Source: Crocodylus rhombifer (taxonomy: Eukaryota > Chordata > Crocodylia > Crocodylidae). Taken from it: 64,000 nt of DNA. The DNA is taken from the NCBI GenBank assembly GCA_038503035.1, contig JAVSML010001074.1, forward strand, positions 409,020-473,019, read 5' to 3'. Below the pieces are notes generated by a model, which had not been told where the DNA came from, made no database searches, and saw only the letters and a program-made list of their open reading frames with translations. Shown in pieces: positions 11,338 to 23,625 of this stretch. The stretch's first letter is position 1. Each line of letters starts with the position of its first letter. The position numbers were made by a program, and so were the translations under genes.

Positions 11338-11690
11338 TCATAGATTTCATAGACATGAAGGCTGGAAGGGACCTTGAAGATCATCAAGTCCAGCCCCCTG
11401 CCCCAGGGGCAGGAAGTCAGCTAGGGTCAGAGGATCCCAGCAAGATAAGCATCCAAACGTTTTTTGAATGAGTCCAGAGTAGGTGCCTGCACCACTTCTG
11501 GAGGAAGTCTATTCCAGGCCTTAGGGGCTTGGATAGTAAAGAAATTTTTGTCTATGTCCAGCCTGAAATGGTCATGGAGGAGTTTATGACCACTGGTCCT
11601 TGTTATCCCTTGGGGCGCTTGGGTGAACAGATGTTCCCACAGATCCTGATGCACACCCCTTCAAGTATTGGAACATCAGTTTTGGACCTG
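11338..11690 (-). mobile_element. CR1 LINE, 5'-truncated 3' end
   Basis: The minus-strand frame 11654-11427 encodes the extreme C-terminus of CR1 ORF2 (motifs FRLDIDKNFFTI, AWNRLPPEVVQAPTLDSFKKRLDAYLAGIL-type ending), followed by the 3' UTR with CCCTTCCAGCC and a CTATGAAATCTATGA tail at 11338. It is 5' truncated and frame-disrupted beyond about 11655. The good frame over 75 codons implies moderate age. Confidence 0.9.
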
Positions 11691-12544
11691 AGGCTTTAGA
11701 TGTAGAAAGTATTCCAGATATTATTTTTCCCCTTGAAATCTGCTTCTCTTCCCCTTTCTGTGTCATCACTCTATGAATATATAATGACATATAACAGACA
11801 CGATACAGCCTATTTATGACTAAAGTGAAGTGAAAACCTGGTTATCCAGATGACAGAATCCCAGTGTAAAATCAGCAATTCACAATATTTGAACATCAGC
11901 AAATATCTTAGACTTCAGCTTATACAACGAGCTAATTTTTTGTCTGCACTGGTCTCCCTCTAAACTTAAAAAATTAAATATACTGCCAGTATTTGTCATG
12001 CTGGAGATGTGATACACTGCAGGCAATGCTTGCTCCTATGTTTTAGTTATGCCCTAGAATCATTTCTTTTTGGAAAGAAATTATAACTAAGTTAACATGG
12101 TTTTGAACACAGCACTGATAACTTTGGCAAACGTATGTGCTCTTGGGTATATCTCCAAGGAATTTAAACTGAAGCCTTCCCAGATGGCACTCTTATAGTG
12201 GTCCTGTTAGTGACGCACATAATTGTATTACTGCATTGGAAAAGTAGGACATCTCCAAAAATTGAAATCTGGTATAACGAGATGGCACAACTGGCATCTA
12301 TGAAGGGAGTCATTTAGCAGGCTCAACTATTGAAAAGTTCAGCGTAACCTGGAAAGAATTCTTGGATTATTTTAGTAATTAAAGTAGTCCTTGTGCTCTT
12401 CTCATTTCTTCTGTCCCTCTCTCTTCCCTTCTCCTTTTTCTTTCTCTTTCTCTTTCCCCTTTATTACTTATTGTGACAGACATGTACATAGTTTCTATAC
12501 ATATAGTTGATACACACACTGATTCTTCTACTGCATTTTTTTAA
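11691..12544. other. No gene; CT-rich run
   Basis: AT-rich DNA with a pyrimidine-rich stretch at about 12400-12460 made of TCTTTC/CTTTTT units. No other feature is supported. Confidence 0.5.
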
Positions 12545-12625
12545 AAATCAACACACAAAAAAGAAATTGGCTCAGAGACACATAAGCTTTCATAGGCTAC
12601 AACCTGCTTCCTTAGATGCAATCAT
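12545..12625 (-). mobile_element. Penelope-like terminal fragment with hammerhead-like core
   Basis: On the minus strand: CTAAGGA, then a GCAGG-TTGT-AGCCTAT stem-loop, GAAAGCTTATG, and a decayed tail. This is the order of the hammerhead core found in Penelope-like terminal repeats; GAAA is intact but the first box (CTGATGA) is changed at two positions. It is a short isolated fragment of a different subfamily from that at 6489-7408. Confidence 0.4.
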
Positions 12626-15600
12626 TAACTCGCATTAAACACTTATGCTTAATAGCTTTGGGGTAAGTATGCAGATAAAAATAACAAAGGATGGAATTCA
12701 CCCCTGAGTATGTACTGCTAAAGGCAGTGTATAAGATTTATGCTGTCCAGAGGGGTTTTGCAACCAGATTGTATTATTGCTAAGGTGGAGACTGCCACAG
12801 AAAATTCTCTTTCAAGTTAAGGGCTTGGCTTTGATGTCAGCGTAAGACCACAGCATGGCATGCCTGCATTATTATTCCCCTTTCTTTGGGGTCACAGGAG
12901 CGAAGGACTTAGTGCATTACTAATGTATACCAGTACCATGATCTTCTGTTGAAGGGAATATTATCATTTGGCCAAGTGAATAAAGGTTTGTACTTATTGC
13001 ATCATTAGTAGCTAGCCTAAAAAGGGAAACAATCCGGAGTCCAGGACTAGGTGAAAGTATGTTCACCATTTCTGATCTAGGAAGAGGGTTTTAAAACAAT
13101 GGCAGTTGGTCATTTTAAAAGCAGCCAGTCACCAGAAGAAAATAGCGAGGTAGGTAGTCCTTTAAGAAATGCAGTTGCCATATCTCCAACATAACAGCTG
13201 TGAAATCGACTGCGATCCACTAATCTATTTGATCTCAGAAAGGAGGGACACATTGAAGAATTAAGCTTGGAAGAAGACATAAAGCTATGAAAAGAACCAA
13301 CATGGATTAATGCAGGCAGAAAAGTGCAAGACACCAGTGTTATAAAGACATGAAACAAGACCAATAGCCTCAAAAACAACGGTAAAACAGCAGAGAAGGA
13401 ATGAATGCTAAACTGATCATGCGGCTTGCAGAACTCCAGAGAAGAAAGCAATTCAAATCATGACTAAACATATATTTTAAAAGGCCCAGAAGGAACTAAA
13501 TTAATCTAGTTTTTTCATATAGTGACCTGTGCCCAAGCAGTATAGTTCATGCTTGCAGCAGACAACACTGTCCCTCTTTAATGACAAATTCTTGCATTAC
13601 TTTGTTGCAGATTATGGTGCATTGGTACTTACTTGCAGTGCCATTGGTGTTCACCCGACTTGTTAAAAGTGCAGATCATTTGGGCTTTACTTATCCTAAA
13701 AATTGCTTCAGAAACTAATGCAAGTATTGAGTTCCAGTAGCTCAGAGATAGCCTGATACTTCGAGATGAGACTATAAAAATATTTAGAAGAACCTATAGC
13801 CAGGGATGGAATGTAGCTGTTTCCTAAGTGATGCATATGCAAAACTCTCTTAGCAATAATGGAAGTTAAAGGGATAATGAGAATATCACCTTCCAATAAA
13901 ATATTACTTTTTCCATGATATAATTAACAGTAAGAAAACATGAAGATTTTTAATGCATCATTACTAAATTTCTGAAATGGTTTTCCTTATTTCCTCCTCA
14001 GTTGTTTTCCAGAACTCCATTTGTGATGTACTTAGATATTTTTGATACGCAAAACTTTTTGCTATGGAAGACTTGACACCATTTACTTTAATTCAGTAGT
14101 CAGTTCTATAAATTACATACAGTGCATGCTAATTGGTCATTTATAAATCAAGAAAACAAACAGATACATTTAGATTAAATGTTTAATCCTATTGATAATT
14201 TCACTATTTTGGATCAATAAAATGAATACTGAAAAAATGACATATGCTATATGTTAAGTCAATAATGTACAAAACAAATAATAAATATACAATCATTACT
14301 GAATTCTTAAAACATGTAGTATCTACTAGATACATTAAATGTGATAGGAAGGAATAATGCTACTAGTCCCAGTATAGAATTATATTTTTAGATCAGCAAA
14401 TTTCAGTAAGACCTGGTTGTTAAAATATGAAAAACCTGCAAGATTATAATGGAGCTCTAATAATCACACAGACATATTACTTTTCAGATCATTGAATTTT
14501 AATAGGCGAGTCTGAATTTATAGAAGAAATTTTCGTAAGACAGCAGCATCTCTTGCATCAGAGACTATGTTGATTCATAGGAGGAGACTGTTACAAATGC
14601 CTTGAATGGAGAACTCTCTAGCTACAGACCTAAACAGACTGACCAGGCCAGGAGGAATTTGTCTGACTGAGAATATAGAAGATAAAATAACTCACAGAAC
14701 CAGCTTTAACCTACTTATCCTTGCTTTTCAAAGCCTATACTGAAGACAGTTTGGGATCTAACAGTACATAGTTTTGGGGATGGGGGCGGGGAAGGATTTT
14801 TTCATAATGAAAGCATTTTTTGTTGGGAGCTGAAGTACAAAGACTAGCTCCTGCACTAGATTCGTGAAGCATAACCCAGAAATGTCAGACAATCTTGAAA
14901 CAGGAGAAAACTTCTGAGAACTTTGAATGTATAAGGAGCACTTCAGTTCCTCTGTAATTCCCTGTGTTTTCTTTGCTCTCCTATCACAAGAGCTATGGAA
15001 AAGAACAATTCATTTAAATTATCCAGGATAGTTTAAAATGTAATTATTAATATTTTATCTATAAATGCATATGTGATTTTTAAATACACAATTACTCCAT
15101 ATATCCAGATAGGTATTGTTAGCAGCTGTTCCAAAAAAATGAAAAAAACCCCATCATTCAGAACTGGAGTTGAAATAACATTATGTTGATTATTTTTGCA
15201 TAATTGAGACTGGAATGTGATTGGAATTCACCTCCTTTTTGAAAAACATAAGGTAAACATACAAGCCCCGGAGCTGACTCATTATTTTACAACATACTCA
15301 TTAACATAGGCTGTTTATGCTAATAGCCCTAGTTCTGTCACTGCTGATGAATTTGGATGAATGCTGATGCATTACCACATCCTACCCCTCTATACCAGTT
15401 AGTTTATATGGTTTCAGCTTCCCCTGACTTCAGACTAATATGATTAGCTACCTCTTTCTACACATTCTGGTATTAATAGTGCTCTAGGAAGTAAGCTGAA
15501 ATGCATGCTCTGGTGCTTTTTTAGAAAAAGAGAGAATCATGCCACAAAAAGGTAAATATCAGTTTCCTACATTACTGGAGACCTGAAAATGAATCACACA

Positions 15601-15740
15601 AAACTGCATTGCTGTAGGATGCTATTCTGTACCCTGCTACTAAACTCTGATTGAAGCTTCAATCAGGGAGTGCAGTTTCAAGTAGGGACTGGTCCTCTGC
15701 CAAGCTTCATCCACAATGCAAATGCAACTTATTTGTGAAC
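12626..15740. other. Unique AT-rich DNA, no gene recognised
   Basis: About 3.1 kb without LINE, hAT or LTR hallmarks. A 113-codon minus-strand frame at 13110-13451 has no recognisable domain, and I treat it as chance. Confidence 0.5.
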
Positions 15741-17590
15741 AGAGAATCATAAAGAAGTAGGGCTAGAAGGGACCTTAATATCTAGTCCAGCCCCTGAGCT
15801 GAGGCAGGATCAACCCTATTCAAACCACCCTATAGAAATCCACTGTCCAACCTATTAGTAAAACCACAGTCAGCCCTAATGTAGCCACAAGACATATTAA
15901 CAACTTAACCTGGCACAGGGATGAGAATGGCCAATGTCCTGCTGCATGTTTGTTAAAATATGCTTGAGAAATCCAAAGGAAAAAGGCCATGTGTCCCCTC
16001 CCACCCCACTACAGAGGAAGGCAACCCCTCTACCAGTCTGACTATAGGGTAACATTTCTTCCTGACCCCAACTATGGCAATTGGTTCTGAAACTGGGTGG
16101 AGAAGCAAGACTCTCTTGCCAGCAACCTCCAAATTTCATTCCCAGCAGAAGCACTGGCACACCATAAAAATCACTGGCCTGGGCTGCAGGCAACACCCAA
16201 TGCTTCTGATGAAGATGAAAAAAACTCCCTTGACATATGTAGCAGGAGTGGAAACCAGACCCAGGTGGCAACCAGCAAAGTCCAGAAGTGTGGGAAATTC
16301 CCAATAGGAGAGCATAGCAATAGCTACTGCTAGATCGTCCCTCACCAACGCCTCTCCAACGCCTCCAGTGACAGAGACTCCACAACTTCCTTAGGCAGTC
16401 TATTCCACTGCCTCAGTGGCTTAACAGTGAAGAAGTTTTTTTCTGGATCTCCAATCTAAACCAACATTGCTACAACTTCAAGCCATTGGTCCATATCCTG
16501 CTCTTTGTAGTAAGTGAGAAAAGGTGTTCTCCCTCTTCTTTGTGGCAGCCCTTCAGAGATTTGAAGACTGCTATCACGTCGCATCTTAAGCACCTTTTTT
16601 GCAAGCTAAACATACCCATTTCCTTCAGTGTCTCCTCATATGACTTGCCTTACAAGCTCTTTATCATTTTTGTCACCAGTCTCTAGACCTTCTCTAGTTT
16701 CTCTATGTCCTTTTTAAAATGCAGAGCCCAAAACTGCACACAATGAATGTAGATGAGGCCTAACCAGCAATCCAGGGAAGAGGGCCACACCTCCCACTAA
16801 AGAAGAGGGCAAAAATCCCCACCACCTGACCATGGAGGAAAGAGGCACTATCATCTCCCATGTCGTGCACTTAATGCTTCTACTGATGCAGCTGAAAACC
16901 ACATTCACTGTTTGTGAAGCCAGGAGCAGATCCAGGGGAAGTGGGTTGTGTACTGGTACCCTTGCACCCCCTTTGATTCCTGCTTCCCCTCAACGTTTGA
17001 AACCAACTGCCTGCATTTGTAGCCAGGCAGTGGTGAGGGAGTCAATTGACTTCATGGTTTATTAAAATCTATCTGCTCCCTTCTAAACTCTTCATTCCAC
17101 AGGGGTTAATAATCCTCTCTTCTTTTTAACCATCTTGATGTTCCACCAGTCAAGCTATCCTTTGTTCTGCAATTCTGCTGTCTGTTCACTACTCCTGAAG
17201 CTCTTATTTCACAGCCCTGCAGAGATTTTAACTAATTCCAATGTCATTTGTTTTTGCTTCAATCTTAAACTGAATAATACAGCCATAGGCCCTTAGCATC
17301 TTAGTAAAGCTTCTAGTTTATGTTTAACTGGAGGAGACGGTGTGTTAATTTTATGTGATGATGATGCACCACAGCATGTGTACCTCTTGTTTGAAAATTA
17401 TAGATCCACCCACATGTGCAGCTACATCACACTGCAGATTAATATTAAGTCTGTGATCCACCAAGATTCTTAGATCCTTCACTCTCATGCTGCTATCCAG
17501 CCAAGTTTCACCCATTTTGTGTTTGTACCTTTGATTATTCTTCACGAGGTATAGCACCTTGCATTTGTCAGCATTAAACTTCATCCTATT
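15741..17590 (-). mobile_element. Old CR1 LINE, long 3' UTR, interrupted
   Basis: The minus-strand tail at 15741-15860 has the CR1 3' end (GGTCCCTTCTAGCCCTAC). A long 3' UTR follows to about 16330, then degenerate ORF2 C-terminus (16340-16790: PLSSM…, GLLVRPHLHSLCAVLGSAF resembling the RALVRPQLEYC region) and VFSCISR at about 16890. After a break, 17590-17351 encodes FNADKCKVLYL and VDHRLNINLQCDVAAHV, the segment normally just upstream. The gap 16920-17345 holds unrelated or opposite-strand sequence. Many stops and frameshifts mark an old element. Confidence 0.7.
17020..17070 (+). pseudogene. Possible CR1 ORF1 esterase fragment
   Basis: The plus-strand frame reads VVRESIDFMVY, which resembles VLRESVDFMAH from the CR1 ORF1 esterase tail at 32.9-33.0 kb (minus). 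The match is short (8 of 11 residues) and ends in a stop. It has the same polarity as the endonuclease fragment at 17620, so both may belong to one broken plus-strand CR1. Confidence 0.35.
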
Positions 17591-17619
17591 AGCTTTCTAT
17601 TTATATCACATGCACAAAT

Positions 17620-17975
17620 GCAAGAAGTATGGGAAACAAAAAAGATAAGTTAGAAGCTGTGATCTGATTGGCATTGCAAAGACCTGGTGGAATAGCTTCT
17701 TATGACTGGACTGTCAACAGAAAGGACTACATTCTGTTTTGGAAGAAAAGGGTTGGGAGAAAAGGTAGTGGTGTCAACCTGAATGTCAAAAATACATGCA
17801 CTTTTCACTGATTCATATAGAAGAAGTTAGCAGACAAGAATGTATTTGGGTAAAGATAAAAAAATAAATAAAGCCCTGACATAATGGTGGGCCTTTATTA
17901 TAGGCCACCAAGTCAGGAAGAGGGGGCACTCTTCAAGATGACGACAAAATTATCCAAAAGTTATGGGATGGAACT
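17620..17975 (+). pseudogene. CR1 endonuclease-domain fragment
   Basis: Plus-strand frames contain DLIGIAKTWWNS (compare the DIIGLTETWWDSS box of the APE-type endonuclease, with the catalytic Glu changed to Lys here), GVNLNVK, and MVGLYYRPPSQ (compare VGIYYRHPNQ). The order and spacing fit the N-terminal third of CR1 ORF2. Several stops are present. It abuts an opposite-strand CR1 piece, so this locus is a composite. Confidence 0.65.
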
Positions 17976-20329
17976 GATAAGCCTTCATTCCCATACCACA
18001 TGCCCACCTTTTCCTCCCTTTGCATTTGTGCATGAGTAGCACTGACCACATGCTGTTCAGTTCCATTTCCTTTTGGAGCAGATTTTCCCCATGAAAACAG
18101 AACAGAAATGGAGACTTCACTTTTAATTAACAGATTCATTCCTCCTCCCCTCATTATGTTCTCACACTACTGAAAAGGATACCTTCTGCTGTCAGAGTGT
18201 TTGCCACTCCCGCAGACATCAGTAGGAGTACTGTGCCTGCCCTGATCAATGTAGAATACAAGAACTGTAATTTAGGAGGCAGGGGCCTGGCCAAGAATGA
18301 AAGAGACTTATGTCGAGGTCAGAGCAGCATTCCCCAGTTGCCCACCCAAATATCAGAGACTTTTAAAATGACTGCTGCAAAGCTTACCTGTATTCACACT
18401 GGCAAACTGTGATTCACATGAGTGATCTTGTTGACTTCAGTTACTTATTTGAACATACTTGCCAGCTACTCAAGCTGAAAGAGGGAATGAAAAATGTGGG
18501 TTTGGAGGGGACAGTTGGTGCAAAAGTCTTTACTTGGATGTTATCTATAGATATTTCAAAACAAGATTCAGACTTTCATTGGGAGTTCTGAGTATTGTGT
18601 CCACAGGATCAGACCTTTTGTAGTTACTGTTGCTGTACATCTAATGTAACAGTCTGTCCCTTTGAAAAGACTTTGTTATTTTGAGCTTTGCTCCCCACCT
18701 AATGGGTAAACGGTATGTATGCCAGTTGCTATGACAACACAGACTTGCAGTCTTTAGCCTGGGCTTCTAACAGAGAGCCAATGTGCTTCTGAAAAGATGT
18801 GTGTAAACTATATACGAAGTGACTTTCCCTTTTATAGTCAATTAAAAGGTTCAGAGGGTCCATGAATGAATTCGTAGTGACGAACTGAAGTGTGATATTT
18901 CATGAAAGATGTGAGCACATCTAAAATACTTTTATTCTTTCTTTGCTATAATTGTTTCATATGCTGTCATTTAATAGTTTTGTCATATTAGTGTAGTTAT
19001 GACCACATTACCCCCAAAATACCAAATAGACCCAGAAGCAGAAATATCAGCACATGGAACTAAAACTTTATGTTACTGACTGATAAAACAGAATGAGCTT
19101 AATTTTAAGTAATGGGTGGTCTTGTTTCCCCACCTTGATTTGGTTTGACTAGCACATGTCTTAGTGCTGCACAAAAAAGAAAACAAGCTTCTCACATCAC
19201 AAATCATTTGCAACGATTCCAGTCTTCCCTTCTTAAAAGAGCCCTTTCCACAGTGCTACTTTGTGGTTAAGAAGAACGATTTCTTCATTGTTATTTGTTA
19301 AGCAGGTCACTTATTTTAGATCAGTCATTCACAGCTGACAAAAGCACTGTGATTATTTAAATACATCTTTGAATGTTTGTCAGTCTTCAGGGATTTCTTT
19401 AACTTTATGCAATTAATTTAGTAAGTGAAAACGATGGGAAAAGTTTGCTTAAAGAATCTGGGTGTTATTGTTACTTGATAGGTTCCCTATTCAAGTGCTT
19501 CTCTTACTGGGCTTCTGAAAAGGTTGGAGGGAGGCCTGTAAACCAAAATCAGTCATTTACACTGTGCAGCCTTGCTAAATTAATCAATTAGAAATGTTCT
19601 TTAGGATCTTTTGTGCCACTTCAATGCTTGTGTATTGCTAGGCTATGCATTCAAAGAGTCACATTGAATGAATTAGCTTTTGTGGTGGGTGTGCTTTTCT
19701 TTTAATCCTTAAAAAAAAAAAAAAAAAGGTATATTTCGTTAGTCCTGGGAAATCTACCTTGTCAGAAGCCCGTTAAGAGTTCTTTCCTTACTAATGGATT
19801 AAAAGACTATCAGAATTAAGATGCCAGATGAAGAAAATCTATAGAAAGAACACTGAATGAACACTGTGGATGATTAAAATTTCAGTACCCAAAGGAAGAG
19901 GGAAAAATTCAAACCGATCAAGAATATGGTACCATTTGATTTTGGCTCTAGCAGTCTTAATGAGTGGACAACACTATAAACCATAGAGTAACAGTCTATT
20001 ACAAGCACCCTTTGTATTTTCTGTTTTTCAAGTAATAAATGTTCCTTATTTTAAAAGCTATGTAGTTCTTCTCCAATACTATGCATAATACACTTGATCT
20101 GAACTAAGTTGCACAAAAGTATGAGAATTATCAATGTTATCTTACTTGGTGGCATGACTAGGATTTGCTTGTAGTTTCATGATATGCAAGGGAACATACA
20201 ATTACTTCCGTATGAATAAGAGACTTGCTTTTGTATCCTTAATTTTGATTAGTTTCTCATGATTGCTAATTTAAAGTGACAAACCACATAGCGGATTCTT
20301 AATATTCTTTACATATTAATGGTGTTTTT
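17976..20329. other. Unique DNA, no gene recognised
   Basis: Contains a poly-A run at about 19711-19728 without a SINE body in front that I can recognise, and an X-box-like palindrome GTTGCTATGACAAC at 18725-18738 (resembles RFX sites). Nothing coding is supported. Confidence 0.5.
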
Positions 20330-20337
20330 TTGTAATC

Positions 20338-20629
20338 CGGTGATTCTTAACCAACCAGGGTATCACAAGACCCTTTTAAGGGTGATATGGAGTGCCATGC
20401 AATAAAACTACTGTTAGGCATGCAAACACCAACACATGAATCACAAGGTAAATCCAGATATTTCATTTCCATAGCATCAGAAGCATTTACCCACTGTGGT
20501 CTCTCTGCGATCCTTGTAACAGAAGAATTGCTCTATTATTTTTCCATAGCCACAGAACAAGTGATGCCTAAGAGCTGGCATATTCCAAGGGCGCCTTGAT
20601 TCTAATGAGAGGTTCATTAAGAACCACTG
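20338..20629. mobile_element. hAT-type non-autonomous element
   Basis: Ends CGGTGATTCTTAACC and, in reverse complement, CAGTGGTTCTTAATG fit the CAGTGGTTCTTAACC hAT terminal repeat. Flanking 8-mers TTGTAATC and GCATAATC share only 5 of 8 bases, so the TSD is eroded. The internal block CACATGAATCACAAGGTAAA and the TTGCTCTATTATT…CCATAGCCACA block recur at 46370-46567, showing a shared family. No ORF. Confidence 0.7.
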
Positions 20630-20639
20630 GCATAATCTA

Positions 20640-21236
20640 CTGTGCAAAACACTGGCTTGTATCCATAGATGTTTCTCAAGCAGATCCCGGGACTTCATTC
20701 TCCCACTGTACTTGGCCTTGGTGGGGCCGCAGCTGGAGTACTGCGCCCAGTTTTGGGCTCCACAATTCAAAAAGGATGTGGAAAAACTTGAGAGGGTGCA
20801 GAGGAGAGCCACGCGCATGATCAGAGGTCAGGAAAACAGATGTTACGATGACAGGCTGAGAGCCATGGGACTCTTTAGCCTGGAAAAGCGCAGGCTCAGG
20901 GGTGATCTGGTGGCTACCTATAAGCTTATCAGGGGGAACGACTGTTCACCAGAGCCCCACAAGGGATGACAAGATCAGACAGTCACAAACTCCACTGTGA
21001 CCAGTCAGGCTGGACATAAGAAAGAACTTCTTCACTGTCCAAGCCCCCAAGGTTTGGGGCAGACTGCCACCTGAGGCAGTTCAAACACCCACTTTGAACG
21101 CCTTTAAAATGCATTTGGATGCTTATCTTGCTGGGATCCTATGATCCTGGCTGACTTCCTGCCCCTGGGGAAGGGGGCTGGACTCAATGATCCTCCAGGG
21201 TCCCTTCCAGCCCAAATGTCTATAAAATCTATGAAA
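20640..21236 (+). mobile_element. CR1 LINE, 5'-truncated
   Basis: Plus-strand translation gives the CR1 ORF2 C-terminal region: [59 protein letters not shown], then after a small frameshift near 20940 FTVQAPKVWGRLPPEAVQTP and a YLAGIL-type ending near 21140. The 3' UTR closes with CCCTTCCAGCCC and TATAAAATCTATGAAAAAC. The 5' truncation lies a few bases from the end of the neighbouring hAT. Confidence 0.9.
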
Positions 21237-21748
21237 AACAGTTTATATTTTCCTTCAATGTGGTATTATTTTAAACCAGGAAGTTTTCTAACCCAACATT
21301 AATTAGCAGACCTGCCAGGTCAATGGGATACAAGCACATAGGTCTTTACTCCTTTTCTTCGCCATGTTTCTCATAAAACTTCAGAATTTGGAAGTAAGGC
21401 CCAGAAAGTCAACCAAAGATACGAGTGGAAAGAGTAATTCAGAAATAATATAATTCCTACCTTAATAAAAAGCATTTTTGATACAGATCCACTTGATACA
21501 GACCCATTCTGGGTTTCTAACTACAGAACAAGTATTCAGAAAATGGAATACCATGCTAGTGCTAGCTGCCGAGAAGACAATTATGGATCATCCATTCTGT
21601 ATTTCATACTGACCAATAGTAACGAACTGTTTTCAAACATGACTGTCATTTAAGACTTAGGAGGAGCTAACCATGATCTACTAGAATTCATAACTCTCAG
21701 GAAAGGAAAACATGTGAAGAGTTAAATAATGACACTAGACTTTAGAAG
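21237..21748. other. No gene or recognised repeat
   Basis: AT-rich sequence between a CR1 and an LTR; no supported feature. Confidence 0.5.
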
Positions 21749-22020
21749 GGCAGTGTGACCGGAGTATCACTACTGGAGCCTTTCTATTGGTGACTCTGCC
21801 CTCCTGTTATGGGCCAACCGCCTGCTTACTCACCTGCCACACCTTGATCTTGATTGATTGATTGATGTAATTAGCGGAAGGCTGCCCACTTTACGCACCC
21901 CAGTGCCAAGGGGCGCTATCTGGGGCTCCTTTTCCTCCCCTACACTGCAGCCCAAGCCTCGCAGATGGTACTGACGTGGTATCGACCTGGGCCCTGCTGT
22001 GATTTGGCCCTGTCTTTGCC

Positions 22021-22206
22021 TTCTCTCAGGGGCTTCTCACTGCCCCCCACCTTTGCTCTGGGGCTTCTCACTGCTCCCCCCCCTTTGCTCTGGGGCTTCT
22101 CACTGCTCCCCCCTCTTTGCTCTGGGGCTTCTCACTGCTTGTGGCCCTCTCTCCAGGCTCCTCACTGCCCCCCTTGCTCTGGGGCTTCTCACTGCCTCCC
22201 TTCTCT
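22021..22206 (-). repeat. ~31-bp tandem repeat inside LTR copy 1
   Basis: About six units on the plus strand of the form TTTGCTCTGGGGCTTCTCAC followed by TGCTCCCCCC, with minor length changes. In LTR orientation the unit contains GTGAGAAGCCCC(A)GAG. The same GAAGCCCC-GAGAGGG theme makes up the larger array in LTR copy 2 at 48263-48810, but units there are far more diverged from each other. Confidence 0.85.
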
Positions 22207-22595
22207 GGGGTTGGGGGTCAATGCACCCCAAATGCTGCACCCTCTCTGGTGCCAGGGTTCCCACACTACCGTGGAGCCCCTATGAGGCCTCCTCCAACCC
22301 CTAAAAGCCTCATATGGTCCTCCCATCAAAACAGCAAACACAAAAACACAAAGCCCCTGGGCTATAACATTAAAAAGCTAAACCATCTAGCCAAACAACA
22401 TTCAATCCCTACTAGGAAATACACCAACCCATAGCAGCAATCAGGGGATGCTCATGCAGTCAGGCTTCTCCCCTCTGTCTGCACTGGCTAAACTCCCCCT
22501 CCCTTGACTGCCAGAGGGGAACTGCTCTCCTGGCCTCATGCCTGGGGCTTAAGAAGGGCCAGGCCCTGCCCCTTCCTGTCAGCTGGCTTTCCACT

Positions 22596-22611
22596 GGTTG
22601 CCGTAGCAACC
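22596..22611. promoter_or_regulatory. X-box-like (RFX) palindrome in LTR
   Basis: GGTTGCCGTAGCAACC is a 16-base imperfect palindrome matching the RFX-family X-box pattern GTTGCC-N2-GGCAAC except for one base. It lies upstream of the tandem array in the U3-like part of the LTR. Copy 2 has the decayed equivalent GGTTGCCAGAGCAGCC near 47680. Binding is inference. Confidence 0.35.
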
Positions 22612-22670
22612 AGCACCTGTGACTCTGGCTGTCCTGGTAACTGGCAGCTGAGCCTTCCCCTTCTTGCCAC

Positions 22671-23625
22671 TAGATTCATAGATTCATAGATGCTAGGGTC
22701 GGAAGGGACCTCAAAAGATCATCGAGTCCGACCCCCTGCATAAGCAGGAAAGAGTGCTGGGCCTACATTACCCCAGCTAGATACACATCCAACCTTCTCT
22801 TGAATACCCCCAGGGTAGGGGAGAGCACCACCTCCCTTGGGAGCCTGTTCCAGACCTTGGCCACTCAAACTGTGAAGAAGTTCCTCCTAATATCCAATCT
22901 AAATCTGCTCTCTTCTAGCTTGTGGCCATTATTTCTTGTAACCCCCGGGGGCGCCTTGGTGAATAAATACTCACCAATTCCCTTCTGTGCCCCCCTGACG
23001 AACTTATAGGCAGCCACCAGGTCGCCTCTCAACCTTCTCTTGCAGAGGCTGAAAAGGTCCAGTTTCTCTAGTCTCTCCTCGTAGGGCTTGGCTTGCAGGC
23101 CCTTAACCATACGAGTGGCCCTTCTCTGGACCCTCTCCAGGTTATCCGCATCCTTCTTGAAGTGCGGCGCCCAGAATTCCACGCAGTACTCCAGCTGCGG
23201 TCTGACCAGCGCCCGATAGAGGGGAAGTATCACCTCCTTGGACCTATTTGTCATGCATCTGCTGATGCACGATAAAGTGCCATTGGCTTTTCTGATGGTT
23301 TCGTCACACTGCCGACTCATGTTCATCTTGGAGTCCACTAGGACTCCAAGATCCCTTTCCACTTCCGTGCCACCCAGCAGGTCATTTCCTAGGCTGTAGG
23401 TGTGCTGGACATTTTTCCTCCCTAGATGCAGCACTTTGCATTTCTCCTTGTTGAACTGCATTCTGTTGTTTTCTGCCCACTTGTCTAACCTGTCCAGGTC
23501 TGCTTGCAGCTGCTCCCTGCCCTCCGGCATGTCCACTTCGCCCCATAGCTTAGTGTCATCTGCAAACTTGGACAGAGTACATTTCACCCCCTCGTCCAAG
23601 TCGCTGATGAAGACATTAAAGGGGC
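22671..23625 (-). mobile_element. CR1 LINE nested in LTR
   Basis: A 3' tail of repeated ATCTATGA at 22671-22690, the CCCTTCCGACCC box, then ORF2 running back to NVFISDLDEGVKC at about 23620. It is inserted in the LTR of 21754-23679, whose two halves resume on either side, so this CR1 is younger than that LTR. 5' truncation falls just upstream of the RT catalytic motif. Divergence is low compared with other CR1 pieces here. Confidence 0.92.
22865..23599 (-). pseudogene. CR1 ORF2 reverse transcriptase, C-terminal part
   Basis: A 244-codon frame containing the RT catalytic box FADDTKLWG (residues 12-20), LQADLDRLDKWAENN (about 31-45), FNKEKCKVLHLG, VERDLGVLVDSKMNMS, LVRPQLEYCVEFWAPHF and [13 protein letters not shown], then FRLDIRRNFFTV at the end. 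A TGA stops it where other CR1 copies continue (V-AKVWNRLPREVV…), consistent with decay of a CGA codon. The N-terminal endonuclease and most of the RT are missing through 5' truncation, so it cannot act alone. Confidence 0.92.

Noticed and set aside
19711..19728. Poly-A as the tail of a SINE or processed pseudogene
   Set aside because: No A/B-box body and no gene-like sequence in front, and no TSD found.
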